NCBI GenBank assembly: GCA_013407085.1
Contig: JACCGJ010014003.1
Coordinates: forward strand, 1 to 64,000
DNA: 64,000 nucleotides
Direction: 5' to 3'
Source of the DNA: Atriophallophorus winterbourni
Lineage: Eukaryota; Platyhelminthes; Trematoda; Plagiorchiida; Microphallidae
In this document: in pieces, positions 1 through 9,900 of the stretch
Numbering within the stretch: position 1 is the first letter of the stretch
How the letters are laid out: the number at the start of each line of letters is the position of its first letter
Notes under the pieces: generated by a model
What the model saw: only the letters and a program-made list of their open reading frames with translations
What the model was told of the DNA's origin: nothing
Databases searched by the model: none
Made by a program: the position numbers and the translations under genes

Positions 1-360
1 TGACGATGTTCTAGCAACTGTCGCGAAACGAAGATCTGGTCTACACATCCGCGCCCTGGTCGGAAGCCAGCTTGCTCTTCGCGAGAAGTGCCCTCACGAA
101 TCGGGGTAAGTCTGCGAAGGAGGATGGCGACCAATATCTTAGCTACCACTGGGATAAGCGAAATTCCGCGATAGTTGCAGCATTCGTTCCGCGCTCCTTT
201 TTATGGACTGATATTACTAGCGATTCACCCCAGGAGGCAGGTACCCTCTCATCCACCCAAACCTTTGAGAACAGCTCGCGCAGTTCTGCTACGACTGCCT
301 CGCCTCCTTCCTTGAAGAATACCGGGTGGAGATGCGTCGGGGCCCGGCGCTGGTGTCGCT
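1..360 (-). mobile_element. LINE reverse-transcriptase fragment, runs off left edge
   Basis: Minus-strand translation of 1-120 gives the LINE fingerprint LRRLTPIREG..EEQAGFRPGRGCVDQIF and RQLLEHR (reverse transcriptase region around domains 1-2). Further into the window, up to about 360, the frame is broken, with NYRGISLI-like remnants. A decayed non-LTR element, incomplete at the window edge. Confidence 0.75.
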
Positions 361-367
361 GTAGTAG

Positions 368-1160
368 TTGTTATCTCTTTTCGTATTTTTCGACACTAAT
401 AGAGTAGAGTTCACATACCATATGGGTTCACGTGTCCTTGAAAATTGCTGTGACGAAAAAGATTTGGGTTTCTGGATATGCTCCAGTTTAAAAACCTCCA
501 TTCAATGTTACACTAACGTTACAAAGGTAACACGTCCTCAATCTACTCAAACGGGTATTTGAAAAATTTTCTACGAAGATATTCCCAAGGATCATGAATA
601 CATACTTGAGACCAGTCATGGATTACGCTGTGCAGTCATGGTCTCCGTGAAGGATTAGAACTTATGCATCGAATCTATCACCGCTCAACAAAACTAGTTC
701 TCAGCATCCGAAACAAGCCTTATATAAAAAGGATGACTCAACTGAATCTGTTCGACTTTCCTTATCGACGAATCAGAGGAGACCTTATCCTAATTTAAAA
801 AATATCCCATACCCCGAACCATCCCTTACAGGATTTATTCACGAAGGGATACGAGAAATTATCGGACCCATGAATATGTGCTGGTAGTACCTCATCCCAG
901 CCTGAACTGTAGGCATTTTTATTCTGTCCGTGTTTGTTCTTCTTGGAACAGTTTACCTTCTACTGTTGCTCACTCCACTAGCTTGCATGACTTTAAAACG
1001 AAATTAAAAGAATTTTATTGAATTATTCGTTTGCTGACTAATTATATATTGTTTAATCTGATTGCTTATCTTGTTTCATACACTTACATTTCACATTTTA
1101 CCATCCTATGGTTATTCTTAAGCTTGTTGCTTTTTAGACCATCAAAAACCTGGAATTACC
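368..1160 (+). mobile_element. CR1-like LINE 3'-end relic
   Basis: On the + strand, broken frames carry the C-terminal RT signature seen in the other CR1-like copies of this window: DEKDLGFWI near 455, NTYLRPVMDYAVQSW near 600-640 and, frame-shifted, a PYIKRMTQLNLFDFPYRRIRG-like stretch near 716-780. Stops and frameshifts show it is dead. It ends just before the microsatellite at 1165, a usual place for a LINE tail. Confidence 0.7.
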
Positions 1161-1164
1161 TTGA

Positions 1165-1443
1165 ACTACCTACCTACCTACATACATACGTACACACACG
1201 TATACATACATATATACATACATACATACATGCATACATAAATACATACATACATGCATACATAAATAAATACGTACGTACATACATACATAAATACATG
1301 CATACACACAGACATACATACATGCACACTAACATACATACATCAAACAAACACATATACATACGTACATACACGCATACATACATACATACATACTTGC
1401 TTACATACATACATACATACATACTTATATACATACATACATA
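1165..1443. repeat. Imperfect (TACA)n tetranucleotide microsatellite
   Basis: About 280 bases built of TACA/CATA/TACC units with scattered changes. Both strands give spurious long Thr/His/Tyr or Met/Tyr/Val/Cys ORFs. It directly follows the LINE relic and probably grew from its tail. Confidence 0.95.
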
Positions 1444-1563
1444 AGAGATGGGTCGGTTGCATGCACGCGGCTTAATTGAGATGCTGTTACCCTAACCTTC
1501 TTTGCTGCATAACTATTCTGGTTTAACAAAATATACATTTGCATGCTTTTCCGACACAAAACA

Positions 1564-1605
1564 CCCCACGACCGGTTTCGTGCTGTTCGCACTCATCAGG
1601 TAGGG
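1564..1605 (-). ncRNA. Hammerhead ribozyme, type I, intact core (antisense to gene)
   Basis: Minus strand: conserved core CTGATGA (complement of 1593-1599), stem II GTGC/GCAC (1589-1592 with 1580-1583) closed by a 5-base loop, GAAA (1576-1579), a tiny palindromic stem III around ACCGGT, and cleavage triplet GTC (1570-1572). Stem I pairs CCCTAC (1600-1605) with GTGGGG (1564-1569), 6 pairs including one G-U. Such type I hammerheads with minimal stem III are known from Penelope-like elements and trematode SINEs. About 25 upstream bases, GGATCCTGATCTTACTGT on the minus strand, are shared with the copy at 40.33 kb. Confidence 0.85.
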
Positions 1606-3328
1606 ACAGTAAGATCAGGATCCGCACGCGCTGGTTTAACTTCATTTTTGGAAATAATGGTTTGCCTTACGTTGATCTGTGCGTATGTTAAACATCCATA
1701 TAAATATCGAGGATAGATAATTGTGTATAGAACAAATCTTTGATCTTGAATCGGTTGCACTGCTGCTGAACAAACCCGGTTTTCTAGAAACGGTCATATG
1801 TAACAGATTACGGTAGTGTATTTTTAAAAATAGCTCTTAACGTTGGCAATCTATTTTTATCCAGATAACACAGAACAAGTACACAGTTTCAAATCGATGC
1901 AAAGTTAGGACCCCCGAACGTATCATTTCAAGCCACCGATTCAAATCATTTATTACATTGTTCAGAGTCGTTTTCTCAAGCCTGTAGATGTGCAAAGTTG
2001 TACCTCAGAGAATTTTGACTCCAGTTTGAGTTGGCTGCTTGATTGCTGTGGTCTGCCCTGATATTGAATAACCTGAAGATATCTTGTGCGGTTCTGCATG
2101 GCGTGGACATTTTATTCCGGTACCACGTGTTTTCAAATAACAATGACAATTTTTCGATTAGTCCTTTGTTCCGCACACTTTACGCTGCAGTCCTGTTCCC
2201 TTTTGATCGTACAATGGCATTTGATCCAAATATATCTTGTTCATTTATTGCTAACCTCATTTGTTGAATTCAAAAATGTCGCGTGTATTGCAGAGTTTTC
2301 GATCGTTTTTAGACAGTGAAGGTTTTTAGGGTTTAACGTAAACAATCGTGTTCTCATTTAAATTCAAAGCAATCATAGATTACCCGATAGTCAAACCAAT
2401 TTTGTTTTCACCGTTCAACCATTCTCGTTATCACTCAGCACTGAAAGAAAGACGAATTTTTCCAGTTCTTTTCATTTTATCTGGCGATCACTTGAATTTC
2501 TAATTTATGTTGCGCCGTTTAGTTGAACGGATTTTTTAAGATCCGTAGTTTATCGTTTATGTTCTTCTAACTCCATTTGCAGCAGGTAAAAAATATGGCC
2601 ACTCTAATGGGTTGGTGTTCCGGTTCACTAGCTTTTCGACATTTATATAATGGGCTTGTTGTGTGGTTTTCAAAACGCTTTTTCCGTATATCGTTCCGGT
2701 TAATCTGTTGTGAAGAATAATTCGTACATTCCCAGTTGGTTTTAGATATAATTTATTTGTTAAATTATGTGTGAGGCATTGGTCGCTCGCGATTTATATG
2801 ATAAATTAGACCGTAGCGATGACACCATTTTGTTTCCCTTATCACCTGCGTCTTGTTCGTTTATTTCTCTGCCACGTGCAGTGTGACTACGGCACTTTGG
2901 CTGGATCAGGTTTGTGATTTTATTCATATAATATTTTAAACTTGTGATAAACTTTGGTGATAATTGACACTGTCCTAATGTTCCACAGGGAACCCGCATG
3001 CTCATTGATAGTCGACTTCCGTACACACAGGCTGTCATAATTGACAGCTTGTTTAAGCGAATGTTGTATCGTTCATTTTCCCACCCTGCCATATGTTACC
3101 GTATTATTTATAGGCGGACTGTCAGTGTGATGTGAATAGACTCTTCGCGGTAATGTTGAGGGCGCAATCCTGATTGCGGTCCTGTCATCGATTGAGTTAT
3201 TGAATAATTTGGATTTGGAATTCACTAGATTGGATCTCATTGGCTGTTTCGTTCATTCGGCTACTGCATGAGCAAAAATGTAAATCAAGCTTCAAAGTAA
3301 TGTGTTGCTCACATCCCCATCTTTTACA
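1606..3328. other. Upstream non-coding stretch, no gene seen
   Basis: AT-leaning sequence with short chance ORFs only (under 80 codons, overlapping on both strands around 1976-2320, and one minus ORF 2760-3092). No domain, splice-supported exon or repeat with a second copy in the window was recognised. A leader exon of the teneurin gene could hide here. Confidence 0.5.
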
Positions 3329-3370
3329 CTCCACTACCAGTTTCTGGCTGTTTGCCGTCGTCAGATGGAG
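3329..3370 (-). ncRNA. Decayed hammerhead ribozyme
   Basis: Minus strand keeps the hammerhead layout: stem I CTCCAT/GTGGAG (6 pairs), core CTGACGA (one change from CTGATGA), stem II with GGC/GCC and loop AAACA, GAAA, a short stem III with ACTGGT and cleavage triplet GTA. Preceded by the same GATCTTACTGT block as the other copies. The change inside the invariant core should abolish self-cleavage. Confidence 0.7.
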
Positions 3371-4106
3371 ACAGTAAGATCAGGTTAATCAAGCTTATTA
3401 TTCGTGCTTTTTTGCTGTTCGTCCCAGCATTGCTTTTCTTTCTCCGTCGCCAGCCACCTCGATTAAGTTAAACTACCAATCATTTGTTTCGGCCAATCTG
3501 AATGACTCGCCTGGATGATATATCGATTATCAGGTGACGGGCACACATGACGCTTGTCTAGGTCATATCGATCAATAACCAGGGTACACGCGCTCTGTCC
3601 AACCCAATGCTAGTGTTACAACTGTGACATCTGGCGCGTGTCTCTATTCCCGGACTTGTTTGCTCCATAGCCAGGTGGTGATTCGTGGCTTAAAGCTACT
3701 TGGTGCACCGTGTGTAGTTATGCGTCGTTGATTTAGTTGTATACTTTTTCTTCGATTCTCACGGAAGCACACGATTCCTAAGAGATTTAATTTTATTAGA
3801 GAATTTGAAGGCCTTATGTGCTACCCTTTGTACTCTCTCATATTCCTATTCATTTCGTGGTATTAACGGCTTGAACAAAACTGAATGGTGAAATCTTCTT
3901 TTTGAGTTTTAAACTAAAATCAAAACATTGTTGAATTGCCATGTATAAATCTTACAAAGAACTATTAGGCTGTTTTGACGCATGACGAATAAAGCTTTAA
4001 TTAGGTTTTCGTGCTATTAACCTTATGTCTCGTTTGAAAACTTGTGTCACCGCGTATTTTAGTTTTTAGACGTGTGCACGACCATCCAGTGTCTGCTCAT
4101 ATGGAT
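3371..4106. other. Non-coding stretch, nothing recognised
   Basis: No ORF longer than chance, no repeat partner and no splice-supported exon noticed. Confidence 0.4.
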
Positions 4107-4375
4107 GCACACGTCCGGTGTCCGGTAAATGGCCTCACACATTGACTGCACGTGGGCTGGAATACTCTCGAGTTGGGTAAACATAGGTAGAAAGACTGTA
4201 ATATTGCAGCGTGTAGTATTCAGATCATCGCCGGTGGCTGAAATACGCTGGAGTCTCACTACCATTTCCGTCTGTCTAGGCCTGGGCAACCTGGCAGCAT
4301 CTTAACCCACGTGCAGTCTGTGACGTGTGTCACTTCATGGAATGGATCAGCTTGTTGCTTTCGTACATACACTGA
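4107..4375 (+). repeat. SINE-like repeat, rearranged copy
   Basis: 4229-4373 matches the right half of the family consensus (CTGGAGTCTCACTACC, then GTCTAGGCCTGGGCAACCTG, then a CACGTGCAGTCTGTGAC block, a GGATCAG block and a TACATACA tail). 4107-4190 carries part of the same sequence in opposite orientation (CTGCACGTGGGCT), so two copies abut head to head. Confidence 0.75.
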
Positions 4376-4734
4376 TTCGCCGGTGGCAATACAATACAGG
4401 TAGTAGTTCATATTATTATCTAACAAGTCTTTACAGAGATGTGCCTAACAAGTATACCATGACAGGGGAATAAGAAGAAAATGACGTTATATTCGTGTCC
4501 ACGATGTATCAGTCAATTACAGACAATAGGATCCAAAGGGAGATTTATTTGGTCTGTTTACACAGGCCGTTTTTGAGCTTTTTTGGCTTTTTTGGAATAA
4601 AGAAAAGAGGGAGGGGTCACTGATCAAACGAGCACACAACACGGCATGGGGCGCTGCTGTGTAATGAGTGGGCGGGATATAGGATCGCATGTGCTTGGTT
4701 ATTTCCGAAGATAGTTCTGTACTCGCTAGATAGT

Positions 4735-5290
4735 ATTGATTAGGTTCCATGGTTCTGTTGCAAGACGACAGACTACCCCGGGTTGCCCAGGCTGAAGTAG
4801 GGGTTGGCTTAGGGGACCACACACCCGGAGCCTGTGACTCAAAAGTCTTCCCGCAAGGTAGTGGTTTTTTTTCCTTCGCGAGAGCCGGTGACCATTTTGA
4901 GGGTTCTTGCGCTTCTCTTGAAGTGCCTCGGCGATTGTTCGAGTACGCCTCTCTAGCCTTTGCACGACCAGGTGCAACCTGCAAAGCAGCAGGGATTTTT
5001 CCTCATGGTTCACTCCCGAAGCCTTTCCCGCAATCGGGTATGCCGCAAGGCAGGCTGACGAGTTCCATCTGCCCGGAGCAAACTGGTTTTGAGGCGCCAG
5101 TCATCCGCCTTCGCCCCTTCTCCTGTCAGTAGAAGCAGTTCTGCCACGTGCAGGCCAGGATCTGGGCTTTGGTTGTCAGAGGCTGTTTGAGACGCACGCC
5201 ATATGGGAGCATTTTATAGACAGTGGGAGCTCATCCACACTGCCGCCCCCGGCTGTGACAACCTTGGAGTCACAGTAGTAGTGCACAGTT
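4735..5290 (+). repeat. GC-rich dispersed repeat (family R2)
   Basis: Markedly GC-richer than its surroundings. 4747-4856 has a second copy at 46806-46915 (same strand, around GGGTTGGCTTAGGGGACC and AAAAGTCTTCCCGC). 4935-5260 has an inverted copy at 25766-26200 (shared blocks TCTAGCCTTTGCAC, GAAGCCTTTCCCGC, GCGCCAGTCA, ATATGGGAGCATTTTATA). Both strands contain chance ORFs, so it may be a former element with coding content; class not recognised. Confidence 0.75.
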
Positions 5291-6054
5291 GCATATTCGT
5301 GCCTTTGCTTACTGTTGTAGAGAGCCCATGTCGTTCAGTGTTTTATGAACCTATGGAAATTAAGTGCAAGATCTAGTGGTGCTTTTGATACTGATGCGGT
5401 ACTTCGTGATGACATCTCTTCGTTTTAAACCAGAGCTCATTGAACTAATCCATTTATCCATTTGTCAAACGGTATCGTAATATTCTCCATCTGTCAATTA
5501 ATGTTTTCCATCGGTTTTCGTGTCATACGTGAGCTGCCTGTGGCGCTACTACTCTTTCATTGACTTGCTTGCAGTCTATAAATCGATACTTGATCGGTCT
5601 CCGTTTAATTTTCAACGAGAACTTTGTCTCAACAATTCGCGATCCCACTCGTACATGCTAAGCACTGAGTATGATTCAATCTTTTTGGTTCATTTCCCAC
5701 GCATCTTTATATCGATGCAGTAGCATCCCGATTATATCCCCCATCGATCATCTTGTTCATGCAGCACTGTGCTACGTTCAAATTAATCAGTAATAAGCTG
5801 TATTCATTTGAGTTTCTTTAAAAACGAATTCCATTTACTGTCTAATTCAAAGGACGACGTTGGTTATCAGCGTATTCATTGCTCAACTCTAATTCTTGCT
5901 GCACTCGCCCATAGTATACTCTAAAATTTCTACTTGACCAAAGTTGAATTGAACAATTTTTGTTTTCTGCTATATTAGAATCGCTACTAATGCTTAATAA
6001 CTCTTTTTCTGATCAATATCTGATTATTTCTCCCTGTTGCTCTCCCCTGTGCAG
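5291..6054. other. Sequence immediately upstream of exon 1, no gene seen
   Basis: AT-rich, short ORFs only. The last 25 bases before 6055 form a strong polypyrimidine tract and AG acceptor, arguing that transcription or trans-splicing extends left of exon 1. Confidence 0.5.
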
Positions 6055-6930
6055 CAACCGCGAATGAGAATTTCGCACCTGTCAGCTCGACAAAACCAGA
6101 CGTAAACCACTTAGCGCGTTCAAACGATTCTGTCCGTAAAAATCTCTTAGCAAGTCGGGCAGACAGTCCTGTTGTTGGTTCAGATACCATGAATTCACGC
6201 ATGATCGGCAGTCGCCAGAACACAAATGGTCATAACTTCCGAAATAATCAGGACGAGTTATTCAACGGTTTACCCGCACTTTCCCGTGCAAGAAAGCGTG
6301 CGCGTAGCGAGGTTAATCGGCCAAGTCGTCAGAATGTGTCAAGAGCCCCTTTAGAACCTGGTGAGGATGATTTGCTCGACGAGGTTGGAGCAGACCAGGA
6401 TAGTGATAGCATGGATGAGGGTGGTCCGCGTGATCGTAACCAAGTGGATATTGATGTTTCATTTCGCGGACGTCAACGCCAGCAGGCATATCAGCAGCCG
6501 CCTCGCCGACGAGATTCCTCATTAGGTGGTGCCGGAAGCCATAGTGTATATGGACAAAGCGGTGGAACTTTACCTAGGCGTCGACGAGGTGATGTTAGTC
6601 TGACGAGAGCAACGACCATCACTGGCGTGGATCCTTTGGGAACTATGCGCAACGCCAATCGTTTGGCGCAGTCTATTCGTGCGGGGTCCATTCCTCCACC
6701 ACCGTCGGAACCACCTCCTGCCACTCCCCTGTCAAACTCCATTATCTCGGAATTCGGTTCTGCCGCTTCACCGACCAGCATGCTAAATCACTTTACGTTA
6801 CAATTTCAAAATCAAGTGCAACAGCAACAACAATTAAACGCCGCACTAGTCGCTGCCGCAGCCTCGGGACGCTTGAATCCTCAATTTCTCACTTCTAACG
6901 CTCAAGCTGCGAATCCATATCTATTGAACT
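6055..6930 (+). CDS. TENM: Teneurin exon 1 (cytoplasmic domain, first part)
   Basis: Acceptor after a pyrimidine tract ending CCTGTGCAG at 6054; donor GTGAGT at 6931. Codons begin at 6057, and 1 base is carried forward. Encodes about 291 residues of hydrophilic intracellular domain. Visible features: a basic NLS-like cluster ARKRAR near residues 78-83, an acidic stretch, two further basic patches ([15 protein letters not shown]), a proline-rich SH3-ligand-like segment [10 protein letters not shown], and the first Q-rich run. The first in-frame ATG is 6189; an out-of-frame ATG at 6064 opens a short uORF. Sequence-level similarity to other teneurin cytoplasmic domains is low; assignment comes from phase continuity with exons 2-3 and from composition. 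Confidence 0.8.
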
Positions 6931-9900
6931 GTGAGTTTTTCTCTTTCGATTGGCTTTGTTCATATACAAACGAATACAAACTGTGTAATCGTAATTGCAA
7001 ACAGTTTCTACCATTTGCTTCTGGCTTTGGTTTTCTTGTCCGATCAGCCAGGCAGTGTTTTGTTTACAACGTTTCTCCTTTCTTTATCGTTCCACACACC
7101 TGAACTGACACCTCCTTGTCTCCATTATCTATCGCGATTCAGTCACACCTGTCTGTCTGTGCGGGCACAGCATGATGGATACTCTTTGTTACTAGGAGTT
7201 GAGTCATTCACCACAGAATTGCGTAGATCGTGTATGTTCGTTCGCGTGTGATACCTCTGCCTTGTGTATGGATACCTGGTTTCCCATGTGTGTGGGTATG
7301 TAATTCATAGCAAGTCTTATTTCGCCACGCGAAGATTTCCCTGACATTTCTGTATGCGTTTTTATCTCACAACTCGTTCCCCTGAGACGCAACATTTTTT
7401 TGTTTATTTTTGTCCCCACGAATTTGTAGTTCGTAAAATTTTGTGGCCGGTATTTTCTCATATTGTTTTAACATTGATTTCGACTACGAGACAAATTTTT
7501 CCCAACACGTGTCCGCTTAATAAGAAAATGTAATTGGCTTTAAGGATGTGAATAATTACGTTCGTTTCCCGGTTGAAATTTTGGGTAAATTGTCTAGTTT
7601 TGTTGACCCAGTAGCTGCCACGTGCGCCATAAGCCTACGGTGTATTATTTGTGGATTGATCGATAAAGGTGCCTGATTCATCTCGCCTGCACAAATGTAT
7701 CTCATCAATAGAGACAACCATTTTCAAGTGACAGGCTCCGCTTGGTGATATTTTCGTTTTTACACCAGTGGCATTTCCGTTTACGGTATCCTGGCTTTTG
7801 GACTGCGAAACGCACGCGGTTTTTCGTCAGTAACCCGTTGAACTGTGACTCTTTGGGAAGATTAATGAACATGCTGTTGGTGGTTCGTGCTCTGTAGCGC
7901 CTCGTTGAATTCTCGTTCACAATTCCGATCGCTGTTGACCGCCTGGGTTTTTCTCGGCTTTGTGATGACCGTTTCTTTGATGTGCAGTGCTGCACCCGAC
8001 TGCACTTAATATAAACAATTGACTGAATCCGTGGCAGACTTTGATCATACCACCAATACCAATACTACCGGAAACGTTTGGTTTCACAAAGTCAGCCCCT
8101 AATCAACTGTATGAAATCTCAACTCTGGAGTCATCTAAAGCGCCGCAGCCCGTGGGTTTTTCATACTGCCATGCTTCGTGAGTCTGGGCAAACGTACAAG
8201 AGCGATCCCATGGCACTGTAATGATCAGCTTTGAATGAATGTGCGACTCGTGGCCATCTTCGTCTCGTAATAAATCCGAAGGGGCGGTCATGCAGGGATA
8301 ACTGAAGTCACTGGAAGCGATTTCGCGTTAACGCGTCACTGCAATATTTCTTGGTTGATGTCAATACAATCAAATCCATGCTTGAGTTAGAAATACGTGA
8401 CTCAGTAGATGTGGATTTTATGGTTTACACTGCAATATAAAAATTACATGTGAGTTCAAGAGCCGTTGACACCTTTTCAAGCTCTGGGAAGAGACGTTTA
8501 GAAAATGCCATTCTTACTTATCATCCAGGTTCTGGAAAGCTACGCTCTCATCGTTGACATGTTCCCTCTGCTTTTCCAAACGCCACCCTGGTTGAAAAAT
8601 ATTACCTCATTCAAACGACATAAACCAAGACTCGCTATGGTTAATAGTGGGTGTAATAGTGATTCATGCGGTTGAAGCTGTAGTGTATGCTTGTCAAGCA
8701 CCGGTCGAATTACTGATACAAACGGTGATTTCGTCCAGCCTAAAATTCGGTTATTATTGTTTACCTTTGCAAATCCAGCTAAAATGGTCGCCACAACTCA
8801 GTTTGGTTAAAATCTATACAGCTTATCGTGCATGCACACGCTCCAGTCTCTGTCTCGTGTAGAACGGGTTTGCGTGCGGCGCCAGATGGCCTGTCAAATC
8901 GCCACGTGTTGTCAATTGTCAGCTCGATTTGTGGCGACGGTGTTTCCCTCGATCCATTTGCCCCTCAATTTCGAAGTGGCGTGTAGCTTTCGTGATGCCT
9001 CTTTTTTGTTCAACTCTCAACTTTGAGCGCCAGCATGTTAATGGATGGATGTTTTGCGGTACAAAGCTACCTGTTGACTCATTGCTCCACTGATGCTGTC
9101 GGGCCAAATTTTAGTTACATTTTGTTCCTGTCAGGTCTTTATACCTGAAGCAGACGAGTGGTCATTTTTGGCATTCTGTTCTCCGATAGTCGTCATGTTG
9201 AAGGCGAAGTGTCGGCGCTGTTTCTAATCAATATGTGTTTCGTTCTTTCACACTGTTTTTTTGCAATAATGCCCCGGTCTCGGTTGAATTGTACCGCGGT
9301 TAAATTATCGCTGATCATGCCCAACATATTTGTTTTCAGCCTCCTGTGCAGATGCATCTCAGTTGCTTCAATTGCATCAGCAACAACAAACAGCTGCCCT
9401 ACTCCAACAACAGCATCAGCAGCAACAACAACAACTTTTCGCTTCGGGACTTCTTCAACCGAGCCCACTCCAATCATCGCACTACGGATACACGGGGGGT
9501 ACTCTCAATAGACGTGGCGCGGATTCGCTGACTGCGGTGAATCAGCTACAAAACTATGTCTCCGCCGCGGCTTTGTTGGCTGCTCAACAACAACAACAAC
9601 AACATCCCATTTATCAAACGCACTCGGCAAACACTGCGATGCAATTGAATGATCTAGCGAAAATGAGTTTGCTCACTTCACCTGCTAGCTCGATGCTTCA
9701 GCAGGAGGCGAACGAGCCTTTATTGATTCCTCATCCCACAGGACCGGGTTCAATGGTATACGAGAATTCGTACAATTCTGTTCACCGGTAAGTCTGTTTA
9801 AATATTCCAATTCTGCTTGCCCACTTTTTGCCGCTTGCCCTGTTATTCTAATTGATGTAACATGTGATGACGGGAACAGTTGTTGCGAAGTTTGCCGTTT

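Noticed and set aside
1031..1444. 137-codon + ORF and 86-codon - ORF
   Set aside because: Translation of the tetranucleotide microsatellite; pure low-complexity artefact.
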